From JAEULH01 sp963789785 (GTDB lineage Bacteria > Pseudomonadota > Alphaproteobacteria > Rhodospirillales > Defluviicoccaceae): a DNA stretch of 64,000 nt. Below the pieces are notes generated by a model. The model was not told the origin of the DNA and did not search any database. It was given only the letters and a program-made list of their open reading frames with translations. The translations under genes were made by a program, and so were the position numbers. Location: positions 62,001 through 126,000 of the forward strand of contig CAWBNC010000044.1 of NCBI GenBank assembly GCA_963789785.1. Direction: 5' to 3'. Below are positions 1 to 8,405 of this stretch, piece after piece. Positions within the stretch are counted from its first letter, which is position 1; the number at the start of each line of letters is the position of its first letter.

Positions 1-887
1 GGATCGCGTAGAAGGGCAGGAAGTACCATTCCGGCACGATATGCGGCGGCGTGACCATCGGGTTGGCCTTGATGTAGTTGTCCGGCTCCCCGAAGAAATT
101 CGGCGCGAAGAACACGAACCCCAGATAGACGATCAGGAAAACGCCGAGGCCAAACGCATCCTTGATCGTGTAGTAGGGCGTAAACGGGATCATGTCCTGC
201 GGCCCCTTGACGTCGATGCCAAGCGGGTTGTTGGACTTGTGAACGTGCAGCGCCCAGAGGTGCAGGAAGACGAGGGCGAAGATGATGAACGGCAGGAGGT
301 AGTGCAGCGCGTAGAACCGGTTGAGGGTCGGGTTGTCGACCGCGAAACCGCCCCACAGCCACGTGACGATGCTTTCGCCGACCAGCGGAATGGCGGAGAA
401 CAGGTTGGTAATGACCGTTGCGCCCCAGAAGCTCATCTGCCCCCACGGCAGCACGTAGCCCATGAACGCCGTCGCCATCATCGCCAGAAGAATGAACACG
501 CCGAGGATCCACAGCAGTTCCCGCGGCGGCTTGTAGGAGCCGTAGTACAGTCCGCGGAAGATGTGGATGTAGACGACGATGAAGAACATCGTCGCCCCGT
601 TCATGTGCATGTAGCGCATCAGCCAGCCGTAGTTCACGTCGCGCATGATCCGCTCGACGCTTTCGAAGGCGTACCCCACATGCGCCGTGTAATGCATCGC
701 CAAGAAAGATGCCGGTAAGGATCATAATCACCAGCGTGATCCCGGCCAGCGAGCCGAAATTCCACCAGTAGTTCAGATTTTTCGGCGTCGGATAATCGAC
801 AAGATCGGCATCCATCATCGAGAAGATCGGCAGCCGGTTGTCGATCCAGGCGATGACCGGGTTCTTCCACGTCCTGTTTGCTTCCAT
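1..887 (-). CDS. petB: Cytochrome b of the bc1 complex (3' part outside window, one frameshift)
   Basis: Cytochrome b is the membrane-embedded haem b subunit of ubiquinol:cytochrome c reductase, which oxidises ubiquinol and pumps charge across the inner membrane. The protein starts with ATG at 887, 11 bases after the petA stop. It reads MEANRTWKNPVIAWIDNRLP and passes through the typical GYAFESVERIMRDVNYGW, RYMHMNGATMFF and PWGQMSFWGATVITN stretches to NPMVTPPHIVPEWYFLPFYAI at the window edge. One extra base near 702 breaks the frame between IFL and AMHYTAHVG. The remainder of petB, and probably petC, lie beyond base 1. Identity is certain; the frameshift looks like a sequence error. Confidence 0.95.
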   Translation of the reverse strand, partial: MEANRTWKNPVIAWIDNRLPIFSMMDADLVDYPTPKNLNYWWNFGSLAGITLVIMILTGIFLGDALHGACGVRLRKRRADHARRELRLADALHAHERGDDVLHRRLHPHLPRTVLRLLQAAAGTAVDPRRVHSSGDDGDGVHGLRAAVGADELLGRNGHYQPVLRHSAGRRKHRHVAVGRFRGRQPDPQPVLRAALPPAVHHLRPRLPAPLGAARSQVQQPAWHRRQGAAGHDPVYALLHDQGCVWPRRFPDRLSGVRVLRAEFLRGAGQLHQGQPDGHAAAYRAGMVLPALLRD

Positions 888-898
888 GACCCTTGCCC

Positions 899-1453
899 TC
901 AGCCGATCTTGATGGTCTGTTCGTCGTCGAAGACGTAGGGCGGCACCGCCAGGTTGGCCGGCGCTGGGCCCTTCCGGATGCGGCCGGAGGTGTCATAGTG
1001 CGAACCGTGACACGGACAGAACCAGCCGCCGTAGTCCCCGCGCGGATCCGATGACTTCTGTCCGAGCGGTATGCAGCCAAGATGGGTACAGACGCCGACA
1101 ACAACCAGCCACTGCGGCTTCTGCACCCGCATCGAATCCGGCTGCGGGTCGACCAGCTGATTTAGAGGAACCGCTTCGGCCGCCTCGATTTCCTTGTCCG
1201 TGCGATGATCGATGAACACCGGTTTGCCGCGCCAGACGACCGTCAGCCGTTGGCCCACCTCGACCGGCGATAGATCGACGCCGGTGCTGGCCAGAGCCAG
1301 CGTATCCGCCGCGGGATTCATGCTGTCGATGAACGGCCATGCCGCCAGCGCGGCGCCGACCGCGGCCACGCTTCCCGTGGCGATCAGCAGGAAGTCGCGT
1401 CGCGTCACCTCATCATCGACAATTTCAGGAGAAGTCGATGCCGTATGTGCCAT
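899..1453 (-). CDS. petA: Ubiquinol-cytochrome c reductase Rieske iron-sulfur subunit
   Basis: This 184-residue protein carries the high-potential [2Fe-2S] cluster that takes the first electron from ubiquinol in the bc1 complex. A twin-arginine type start (TRRDFLLIATGSVAAVGAAL, about residues 18-37) forms the single N-terminal membrane anchor. The two Rieske boxes are visible: CTHLGCIP and CPCHGSHYDTSGRIRKGPAP, supplying the Cys and His ligands and the disulfide. Length is normal for alphaproteobacteria. It is the first gene of the fbc/pet operon and lies directly before petB. The reading frame is intact. Confidence 0.97.
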   Translation of the reverse strand: MAHTASTSPEIVDDEVTRRDFLLIATGSVAAVGAALAAWPFIDSMNPAADTLALASTGVDLSPVEVGQRLTVVWRGKPVFIDHRTDKEIEAAEAVPLNQLVDPQPDSMRVQKPQWLVVVGVCTHLGCIPLGQKSSDPRGDYGGWFCPCHGSHYDTSGRIRKGPAPANLAVPPYVFDDEQTIKIG

Positions 1454-1804
1454 GAGCTTTCCTCGTATTATTTACTTCCGGGGGCAAGCCATCTTGCCGC
1501 GTGGTCGCCCCCTGATCGGACAGAGCCGCTGCTCCGCGCCGCGGCTTCGCCCGTCTTCCCCTGATCGCCGCGCGCGGCGGAAGCCGGTGCCATCGCAGAC
1601 CGTCTGTATCTTCGGCTGTCGGCACCGGCCAGTCCTCGAGCCGAGACCGCACATACCTTAGGATGAAACGGATCCGGCGGCTGGATATAGTTTAAAAAAG
1701 ACCTTCTAGAAAAGGCCGAATGCGTAGCCGCAATGGCGAAATCCCAAAGGTATTTCCGTAAGGTAGGTCAATGCGAAGCAAATGCAATCAGCACAGGTGC
1801 GGCG
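1454..1804. other. Divergent intergenic region petA / trmL
   Basis: These 351 bases separate petA (-) from trmL (+) and must hold both promoters. An AT-rich patch at 1685-1720 contains the palindrome TTCTAGAA (1704-1711) beside a run of A. A 6-bp hairpin (GGCAAG/CTTGCC, 1483-1498) sits in the petA leader. I could not assign -35/-10 boxes with confidence. Short frames here show no recognisable protein. Confidence 0.5.
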
Positions 1805-2270
1805 ATGCGCCTCGCCCTTTATGAGCCGGACATTCCGCAGAATGCTGGGACGCTGATGCGGATGGCAGCCTGTCTCGGCCACGCGATCGACGTCATCGAG
1901 CCCTGCGGCTTCATCCTCGGCGAACGGCGCATGCGCCGCGCCGGCCTCGATTACCTCGATCGCGCACGCGCTGCAAACCTACCCGTCATGGTCGGCCTAT
2001 CGAACAGGCGTGGCGGGCGATGCGGCCGCAGCCGCGGCTCGTTCTGCTGACGACGAAGGCCGCCTGCAACTACACCGCTTTCTGCTTCCGCCGCGACGAC
2101 ATCGTCATGGTCGGCCGGGAGAGCGGCGGCGTGCCCGCTGCTGTTCATGCCGCGGCCGATGCCCGGCTGCGGGTGCCGATGACCGACGGCAGCCGATCGC
2201 TCAACGTCGCCGTCGCCGCGGCGATGGTCATCGGCGAGGCCTTGCGCCAGACCGCAGGCTTCCCTCTTGA
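1805..2270 (+). CDS. trmL: tRNA (cytidine(34)-2'-O)-methyltransferase, frameshifted
   Basis: TrmL is a SPOUT-family enzyme that 2'-O-methylates the wobble base of some tRNA-Leu isoacceptors. The start MRLALYEPDIPQNAGTLMRM and the IEPCGF and RRAGLDYLDR stretches are diagnostic. The C-terminal knot region continues in another frame as RLVLLTTKAACNYTAF, MVGRESGGVP and RSLNVAVAAAMVIGEALRQT. The shift lies around 1990-2030 and may involve two indels. The ATG at 1805 is chosen because the family starts there, although the frame is open upstream. The likely stop is the TGA at 2268-2270, reached after one more shift, giving the usual length of about 155 residues and an overlap with hemF. Confidence 0.85.
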
Positions 2271-3120
2271 ACGCGCCCCGGCGCCATTCGCGAACGGGCG
2301 GCGGGCTGGTTCGCCGAACTGCGCGACCGGCTGTGCGAGACGCTGGAGCAGATCGAGACTCAGGCGCGACGGCGCGGCCGCCTGCGCGGCCGCCGGCACG
2401 TTTCGTCCGCGAGCCGTGGCAGCGACCGGGCGGCGGCGGCGGCGTGATGGCGATCCTGCGCGGCGAGACGATCGAGAAGGCCGGGGTCAATGTTTCGATC
2501 GTCGAAGGCGAGTTTTCGGAAGCCTTTCGCGCGCGCATCCCCGGCGCGGCCACGGACCCGCGGTTCTGGGCCTCGGGCATTTCGGTCGTGGTTCATCCGC
2601 GCTCGCCGCATGTCCCGGCCGCCCACATGAACACGCGGATGATCGTCACCACCCGCGGCTGGTTCGGCGGCGGCGCCGATATGACGCCGGTCTACCCCGA
2701 TGCCGGCGGATACCGCGACGTTCCACGAGGCCCTGCGGGACGCCTGCGACAGACACGATCCCGCCTACTATCCGCGCTTCAAGGCGTGGTGCGACGACTA
2801 CTTCTATCTCCCCCATCGCGACGAGGCGCGCGGGGTCGGCGGCATCTTCTTCGACGAGCTGGACAGCGGCGACCGCCGAGGCCGACTTCGGCTTCGTCCG
2901 CGATGTCGGCGTCGCGTTCCTCGACGCCTATCCGGCCATCGTCCGCCGCAACATGGCGACGCCGTGGACGGATGAGCAGCGTCACGCGCTCCTGGTCAAG
3001 CGCGGTCGCTACGTCGAATTCAACCTGCTCTACGACCGGGGCACGCTCTTCGGCCTGCAGACCGGCGGCAATCCGGAAGCGGTCCTGATGTCGCTGCCGC
3101 CCGAGGTGGCCTGGCCGTGA
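2267..3120 (+). CDS. hemF: Oxygen-dependent coproporphyrinogen III oxidase, frameshifted
   Basis: HemF oxidatively decarboxylates coproporphyrinogen III to protoporphyrinogen IX in haem synthesis, using O2. The protein must be assembled from four frame segments: RERAAGWFAELRDRLCETLE (from about 2289), then WQRPGGGGGVMAILRG through HMNTRMIVTTRGWFGGGADM to about 2700, then FHEALRDACDRHDPAYYPRF, then the C-terminal part with RGRYVEFNLLYDRGTLFGLQ and the ending SLPPEVAWP. The GGGADMTP and HMNTR blocks are hallmark HemF sequence. Total length of about 284 codons fits alphaproteobacterial HemF, many of which end near this PPxVxWP motif. A TTG at 2267 is the most plausible start. At least three indels are present. 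Confidence 0.9.
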
Positions 3121-3141
3121 AGGCGCAAAACTGAACCGTGG

Positions 3142-3396
3142 CTACTGAATGCCCAGTATGTCCTTCGCCTGACCCAGCACCTCGAGCGACTGATCATGGT
3201 CGCCGGCCTTGTGCAACTGCTCGCCTTCGGCGCGCAGTTTCTTGACCTCGGCCATCTGGTCGGGCGAAAGCTTCGGGTTCTTCGCCAACGCCGCGTCGAT
3301 CTGAGCCATGTCGGCGGGGCAATGGTAGGCGTACGCTGGGCTCGCGGCGAAGCCGGCGAAAGCGGCGAGCGCAACAGCCAGAACAAGTCGCTTCAT
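3142..3396 (-). CDS. Small exported hypothetical protein
   Basis: This 84-residue protein begins MKRLVLAVALAAFAGFAASPAYAYHC, a clear Sec signal peptide with a probable cut after AYA. The mature part of about 60 residues is helical and charged, with two repeat-like patterns (LSPDQMAEVKKLRAEGEQLH, then KAGDHDQSLEVLGQAKDILG) suggesting a tetratricopeptide-like helical hairpin. The frame is open further upstream, but the ATG at 3396 is preferred because it gives the signal peptide and follows GGGAGA. The gene converges on hemF. I do not recognise the family; a periplasmic role is inferred only from the signal peptide. Confidence 0.75.
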   Translation of the reverse strand: MKRLVLAVALAAFAGFAASPAYAYHCPADMAQIDAALAKNPKLSPDQMAEVKKLRAEGEQLHKAGDHDQSLEVLGQAKDILGIQ

Positions 3397-3484
3397 GTCG
3401 TGTCTCCCATAGCGCTTGAAGTCTTCGTTTTTCTTCTGCCTGCGTTGACAGATGGTGATGGCGCCCCGGCGCCTGCAAGAAAAG

Positions 3485-4804
3485 CTACGGCCGCCTTTCG
3501 CCGGCGGCGGCGCCTTCGCCCGTCTCGCCAGGGTTTCCTCCAGACGCAATTATTTCCCTCAGCTGGGCCAGACAGGCATCGCGACCGGCAGCGAAGTCAC
3601 CCTCCTCCCACCATGCCTCGACCGCCCGCAGCAGATGGCCGATCCGCGGCCCGTGCGCGACGCCCTGCGCCAGCGCGTCACGGCCACGCAGGGGAAAGCG
3701 TGGCGTCTCCCAGGCGTCGATCCGGTCGAGCTGGGCGAGCCACGGCCCGGAGCCGGCGCGCGGCAGATCCGGCGTCGCCGCCAGCGCGTCGGCCCAGGCG
3801 AGAAGCAGCAGATCGCGCACCGGCGCGACCCCGTGGCGGTGCAGCGCCCGGCGCAGGTCGCGCGGCTCCGTGGCGGCATCGAGCGGTTGCGGCGGCGCCA
3901 TCATCAGCCGCAGCCGCGCTCCTTGCGCGTTCGACAGGCGCAGCCGATCGGCGAGGGCATCGGCCGCATCCGCGCCGGCGTCGGCGGCCAGCAGGGCGGC
4001 GAGGCGACGGACCGGATCGGGGGCGATATAGGCGCGGCGGAGCGCCCGGCTGTCGAGCCAGCTCAGCATCCGCAGCCGGCCGACCTCGCCGGCTTCCGGC
4101 AACACATGATCGAGGACGCGATCGGCGCGCATCAGTGCGAACGCATCGGCCGGATCGCCAGCCATGAGCGTGCGAAAAATCTCCACCCGCACCCGCTCGC
4201 CCGACAGCGCGTGCAGCCCGGAAGCGGCCTCTCGGCACGCCGCCAACGCCGCCGCATCGGCCGGCTCGCGGCCGTAGTGGGCATGGAAGCGGAAGAAGCG
4301 GAGCAGGCGAAGCACGTCCTCGGCGATCCGCTCGGCCGGATCGCCGACGAAGCGGATCCGGCCATGGCCAAGATCTTCCATGCCATCGAAGTAGTCATAG
4401 ATGTCGCCGTCGGGAGTGCACGACATGGCGTTGATGGTGAAGTCGCGGCGTGCCGCATCGGCCAGCCAGTCGTCGGTGTAGGCGACGCGCGCGCGCCGCC
4501 CGTAGGTCTCGACATCAACACGCAGCGAGGTGATCTCGAACGGCGTCGTGTCGATCATCGCGGTGACCGTGCCGTGGTCGATGCCCGTGGGGATGACGCG
4601 AATGTGCGCCGCTTCGAGCAAACCGACGACCGTCCGCGGCGCCGCCGGCAGAGCGATATCGATGTCGCGGATCGGCCGCTTGAGCAAGGCGTCGCGGACG
4701 CAACCGCCGATGAAGCGGACTTCCGCGCCACCGGCTCCCAGAGCAGCCAGCACCTGGACCGTCTGCGGCGAGGTCATCCACGGCTGCGGATGAAGCCTGC
4801 CCAC
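3485..4804 (-). CDS. cca: CCA tRNA nucleotidyltransferase / poly(A) polymerase family
   Basis: This 439-residue enzyme adds or repairs the 3' CCA end of tRNAs, using CTP and ATP. The nucleotidyltransferase head is clear: RFIGGCVRDALLKRPIRDID, with the GG and DxD metal-binding motif near residues 32-50. RRDFTINAM and RIRFVGDPAERIAEDVLRLLRFFRF follow (about residues 120-195), then the helical tRNA-binding body. Translation probably starts at a GTG (4804). It is the last gene of the DUF1285-NUDIX-DUF6111 cluster, a common alphaproteobacterial arrangement. The frame is intact. Confidence 0.95.
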   Translation of the reverse strand: MGRLHPQPWMTSPQTVQVLAALGAGGAEVRFIGGCVRDALLKRPIRDIDIALPAAPRTVVGLLEAAHIRVIPTGIDHGTVTAMIDTTPFEITSLRVDVETYGRRARVAYTDDWLADAARRDFTINAMSCTPDGDIYDYFDGMEDLGHGRIRFVGDPAERIAEDVLRLLRFFRFHAHYGREPADAAALAACREAASGLHALSGERVRVEIFRTLMAGDPADAFALMRADRVLDHVLPEAGEVGRLRMLSWLDSRALRRAYIAPDPVRRLAALLAADAGADAADALADRLRLSNAQGARLRLMMAPPQPLDAATEPRDLRRALHRHGVAPVRDLLLLAWADALAATPDLPRAGSGPWLAQLDRIDAWETPRFPLRGRDALAQGVAHGPRIGHLLRAVEAWWEEGDFAAGRDACLAQLREIIASGGNPGETGEGAAAGERRP

Positions 4805-4865
4805 AGGCCCGGTCGGCTGGCTGCCCGCGGCAGATCGGATGGTCCGGCCCCTTGCAGGCGCCGCA

Positions 4866-5138
4866 TCACTCGATGCGCCCGGGAATCACCCGACCGTTCT
4901 CCCAGCGCGGGGCAATGTAGGTGCCGCCCGCGTCGCCGCCGCTGATAAGCGCGGTGACGACGAGGCTCGCCCCAGCCAGCACCAGACCAGCGAGGATCAA
5001 CCAGAACCACGGCCCCTCGCGAATGACCGTCGCCATTTTCCGCCCTGAGGCGCTGTCGCGCACCGAGAGCGCCCAGATCATGTAGAGCACCGTTGGCAGG
5101 ATCAGCGGCAGGAGATACTGCAGGAGAGCGCGGCTCAT
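4866..5138 (-). CDS. DUF6111 family small membrane protein
   Basis: The 90-residue protein starts MSRALLQYLLPLILPTVLYM and has two membrane segments, about residues 5-25 and 45-67 (WFWLILAGLVLAGASLVVTALI). They are separated by a basic loop and followed by a short hydrophilic tail with TYIAPRWENGRVIPGRIE. This matches the alphaproteobacterial DUF6111 family, whose function is unknown. The ATG at 5138 overlaps the TGA of the NUDIX gene by four bases, so the two are likely translationally coupled. The gene lies between NUDIX and cca, as in many relatives. Confidence 0.85.
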   Translation of the reverse strand: MSRALLQYLLPLILPTVLYMIWALSVRDSASGRKMATVIREGPWFWLILAGLVLAGASLVVTALISGGDAGGTYIAPRWENGRVIPGRIE

Positions 5139-5774
5139 CGCTTGCAAAGCACCTCGTAGAGGTTCACGAGCATGCCGGCCGTCGCACCCCAGATGAAGTG
5201 GCGGCCGTAGGGCATGGCGTAGAAGTGCCGGGTCACACCCTCGAATTCCGCGGAGCATTTCTGGTGGTTCGAAGGATCGAGGAGAAACGCAAGCGGCACT
5301 TCGAAGACCTCGTCCACCTCGTGGGCGATCCGGCCTGAGGGTGAACGGGGGATGAATGAAGGCAACGACCGGGGTTATGACGAACCCGGTCCGGGTGACA
5401 TAGACATCGAGGTGACCGACCACCTCGATGGAACGACGATCGAGACCAACCTCCTCCTCGGTTTCGCGCAAGGCGGTATCCACCGGCCCTTCGTCCGCCG
5501 GCTCGATGTGCCCGCCGGGAAAGCTGACCTGCCCCGCATGGTGGGCGAGGTGAGCGGTCCGCCGGGTCAACAGCACCGACAGCCCATCGGGGCGATCGAT
5601 CAGCGGGATGAGCACCGCCGCCGGCTTCAGGGGGCGGAACGGCTCCATGCCGTTGTTGAGATCGTGGTCGCCCCGCTCGCCGCCGGCATCGATCGGCACG
5701 ACCGGATGATCCGGCATCTCACGGCGACCGGCAAACCGGCCGACGACCCAGTCGCGCAATGGCGGCGCTCTCAC
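5135..5774 (-). CDS. NUDIX hydrolase, probable CoA pyrophosphatase, one frameshift
   Basis: NUDIX enzymes hydrolyse nucleoside diphosphates linked to another moiety; this subgroup usually acts on coenzyme A. The conserved run is HHAGQVSFPGGHIEPADEGP followed by ALRETEEEVGLD, which contains the GX5EX7REUXEEXGU Nudix box. The frame shifts near 5350, after VVAFI, and resumes as PRSPSGRIAHEVDEVFEVPL through GATAGMLVNLYEVL to the stop at 5135. A GTG at 5774 overlaps the DUF1285 stop as GTGA, which fixes the start. The final TGA overlaps the next ATG. Family identity is firm; CoA as substrate is inferred. Confidence 0.88.
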
Positions 5775-6296
5775 GAATCGGCGTCCAACGACCCCAGGAC
5801 GAAGAAGTGGCCGGCGCTCCACACCCCGAAACGGCGTTGTCCCTCGACGGTTTCCTCGACGCCGAGGCCGACGAGCTCGTAGAATACCGCCCGGGTCAGC
5901 CGCGCCTCGATCCCCGGGCGAAGAAGGAGATATGGGCGAGGGCTCGCCGCTTTCCGGATCGGTGCTGACCCGGAGCGGGTGGTCGGAGTCGACGGTGACG
6001 ATCTCGTCGATGTTGCTGCGCATGCTCAAAGCCTGCTCGCGGCCTTCTCCGCAAACGTAGGCCTCCACGGCGAGAAAAGGCACATCCTCAACCTCGATCG
6101 GCCCCATCTCGGCCGGCGTTATCAGCAGGTACCGCCCGTCCTCGTCGCGCTGAAGGATCGAGCCGAACAGACAGATCAGCTCTTTTCGCCGGATCGGCGA
6201 GCCGCGATAATACCAGACACCCGATCGATCTATACGTATATCTAGGCTGTCGTGGACGCACCGTTCGTCGCGGGGTTGGCAATATCTCGACGGCAA
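5771..6296 (-). CDS. DUF1285 domain protein, one frameshift
   Basis: The protein of about 174 residues begins at a TTG (6296), MPSRYCQPRDERCVHDSLDI, and continues through WYYRGSPIRRKELICLFGSI, EDGRYLLITPAEMGPIEVED and NIDEIVTVDSDHPLRV. These are typical of DUF1285, a small soluble family of unknown function found next to a CoA-type NUDIX hydrolase in alphaproteobacteria. Near 5940 the frame shifts and homology goes on as YLLLRPGIEARLTRAVFYEL to FGVWSAGHFFVLGSLDADS, ending at 5771. It heads the minus-strand operon and is divergent from moxR (130 bases between). Confidence 0.82.
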
Positions 6297-6425
6297 CTCC
6301 GCGGTCTCGCTGCGACCGCGCGCGTCTGAAGACCCAGCGGCGCTTGGGTATGAGGTCGTTTTTTTTCATGACCGGAGGCGGAGACCCTGGAACAGACGAA
6401 AGGATCGTGCTTCTGCCCATGACAT

Positions 6426-7421
6426 ATGTCGCCAAGGCCGGAGAATTCTGCGCTGATCGATCAAATAGATCAACTCGAGGCGCAGATTGTCGCCGCGCGT
6501 GATGCAATTGCGGCGATCATCTACGGCCAGGGCGCGGTGGTCGAGGAAACGCTGGTCACCCTCCTCGCCGGCGGTCATCTCCTGCTCATCGGCGTGCCCG
6601 GTCTCGGCAAGACCCGCCTGGTCGAGACGCTGGGCACGGTGTTCGGCCTCGACGAGCGACGGGTGCAGTTCACCCCGGATCTGATGCCGGCGGACATTCT
6701 CGGCTCCGAGGTGCTCGAAGAGTCGGAGGCGGGACAACGGGCGTTCCGCTTCATCCGCGGGCCGGTGTTCTGCCAGCTTCTGATGGCCGACGAGATCAAT
6801 CGCGCCAGTCCGCGAACCCAGTCGGCGCTGCTGCAGGCGATGCAGGAGCACCGCGTCTCCGTCGCCGGGGTCTACCACGCCCTGCCGAACCCGTTTCACG
6901 TGCTGGCGACGCAGAACCCGCTGGAGCAGGAGGGCACCTACCCGCTGCCGGAGGCACAGCTCGACAGGTTCTTCATGCAGGTCGATGTCGACTATCCTGA
7001 CCTCGATGCCGAGCGCGAGATCCTGATGGCGACCACCGGCGCGAGCAGCCCAGTCTGCCGCAAGGTCATGGATCCGCAGCGTCTGGTCGAGGCGCAGCGC
7101 CTGATCCGTCACATTCCCGTCGGCGAGAGCGTGGTCGAGGCAATTCTCGATCTGGTCCGCGCCGGCCGGCCGGAAACAAGCCCGATCGAGGAGGTCCGCC
7201 GCCATGTCTCCTGGGGACCGGGGCCGCGGGCGTCGCAGGCGCTGATGCTGGCGGCGCGGGCGCGCGCGGTGATCCAAGGCCGGCTGTCGCCTTCGCTCGA
7301 TGACGTGATCGCGCTGGCGCAGCCGATCCTGCGCCATCGCATGGCGCTGACCTTCTCCGCCCGCGCCGAGGGCATCGTCATCGGCGATATCATCGACATT
7401 CTCTGCCGGCGCATGCCGTGA
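6426..7421 (+). CDS. MoxR family AAA+ ATPase
   Basis: This 331-residue MoxR-type ATPase is thought to act as a chaperone maturing partner proteins, often with DUF58 and VWA partners encoded next to it. The Walker A motif is GVPGLGKTRLVETLG (about residues 57-71), Walker B is LLMADEINRASPRTQSALLQ, and sensor 1 follows as VLATQNPLEQEGTYPLPEAQ. The lid domain at the C terminus carries GPGPRASQALMLAARARA. The stop overlaps the next gene's GTG by four bases. The frame is intact and length is normal. Confidence 0.95.
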   Translation: MSPRPENSALIDQIDQLEAQIVAARDAIAAIIYGQGAVVEETLVTLLAGGHLLLIGVPGLGKTRLVETLGTVFGLDERRVQFTPDLMPADILGSEVLEESEAGQRAFRFIRGPVFCQLLMADEINRASPRTQSALLQAMQEHRVSVAGVYHALPNPFHVLATQNPLEQEGTYPLPEAQLDRFFMQVDVDYPDLDAEREILMATTGASSPVCRKVMDPQRLVEAQRLIRHIPVGESVVEAILDLVRAGRPETSPIEEVRRHVSWGPGPRASQALMLAARARAVIQGRLSPSLDDVIALAQPILRHRMALTFSARAEGIVIGDIIDILCRRMP

Positions 7422-8365
7422 GCGACGCCGGCGTCGTGGCAGAAGAAGGCCGGGTGCGGTCCGGCCGCGGGGAGCCGGCGGGGGCGCTCGTTCGCGCCGA
7501 GACGCTCGCGGCGACGCTGCCGCCGCTGCTTGTCGCCGCCGAGCGGGTCGCGGCGACGGTTTCGCAAGGCGTCCACGGCCGCCGCCGGGTCGGCCAGGGC
7601 GAGACGTTCTGGCAGTTTCGCCGCTACGAGCCCGGCGATCCGACGCAACAGATCGACTGGCGGCAGTCGGCCAAGTCCCAGCGGGTCTTTATCCGCCAGA
7701 CGGAATGGGAAGCGGCGCAGTCGGTGTGGCTGTGGCGGGACGGCTCGGCCTCGATGGTCTGGCGCTCCCGCGACGGGCTCGCGTGGAAGCGCGACCGCGC
7801 GGAACTGCTGCTGCTCGCTCTTGCCGCGCTCCTCGCGCGCGGCGGCGAGCATGTTGCCCTCCTGGGCGCCGGCGGCGCGCCGGGAAGCGGCCGGGGGGTG
7901 CTGCGCCGACTGCTTGCGGGCCTTGGCGAAGAGCCGCCCGAACCGGAAGACGAAAGCGCAAGCGTTCCGCCCGTCGAAGCCCTTCCCCGTTTCGCCCGGG
8001 TCGTTCTGTTCGCGGATTTCCTTCTGCCGCTGGATGAAATCGCCGCCGTCATCGGCGCCTATGCCCGGCGCGGCGTTCACGGCCACCTGCTGCAGATCCT
8101 CGATCCGGCGGAGGAGACCCTGCCGTTTTCCGGGCGCATTCGCTTCGAGGGCTGCGAGAATGAGGGCGAGGCGCTGTTCGGGCGCGCGGAAAGCGTCCGC
8201 CAAGCCTTCAGCGCGGCGATTGCCGGCCATCGCCGGGGCCTCGCGGGCCTGGCCGCCGGCTACGGGTGGACCTTTGCCGTTCATCATACCGACCAGCCGC
8301 CGGAGCCCGCGCTGCTTGGAATCTTCAGCGCAATGTCGGCATCGCGGCGGCAGTTTTCCCGATAA
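7418..8365 (+). CDS. DUF58 domain protein (MoxR partner)
   Basis: The 315-residue protein contains the DUF58 signature GQGETFWQFRRYEPGDPTQQ, then IDWRQSAKSQRVFIRQTEWE (about residues 50-90), followed by a VWA-like fold (WLWRDGSASMVWRS). DUF58 proteins are encoded beside MoxR ATPases and are thought to be their clients or co-factors. No membrane segment is obvious. Translation starts at the GTG in GTGA, overlapping moxR. The gene is 40 bases from the DUF4159 gene and must share its transcript. Confidence 0.92.
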   Translation: MSDAGVVAEEGRVRSGRGEPAGALVRAETLAATLPPLLVAAERVAATVSQGVHGRRRVGQGETFWQFRRYEPGDPTQQIDWRQSAKSQRVFIRQTEWEAAQSVWLWRDGSASMVWRSRDGLAWKRDRAELLLLALAALLARGGEHVALLGAGGAPGSGRGVLRRLLAGLGEEPPEPEDESASVPPVEALPRFARVVLFADFLLPLDEIAAVIGAYARRGVHGHLLQILDPAEETLPFSGRIRFEGCENEGEALFGRAESVRQAFSAAIAGHRRGLAGLAAGYGWTFAVHHTDQPPEPALLGIFSAMSASRRQFSR

Positions 8366-8405
8366 TGAGCCGGGGTTGAGCCGGTGCTGAACCGTTGTTG
8401 AGTTG

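Noticed and set aside
41..718. Plus-strand 225-codon frame at window start
   Set aside because: Antisense to cytochrome b, whose protein sequence is unmistakable.
6231..6240. Palindrome TATACGTATA
   Set aside because: It lies within the DUF1285 coding sequence; a regulatory role there is unlikely.
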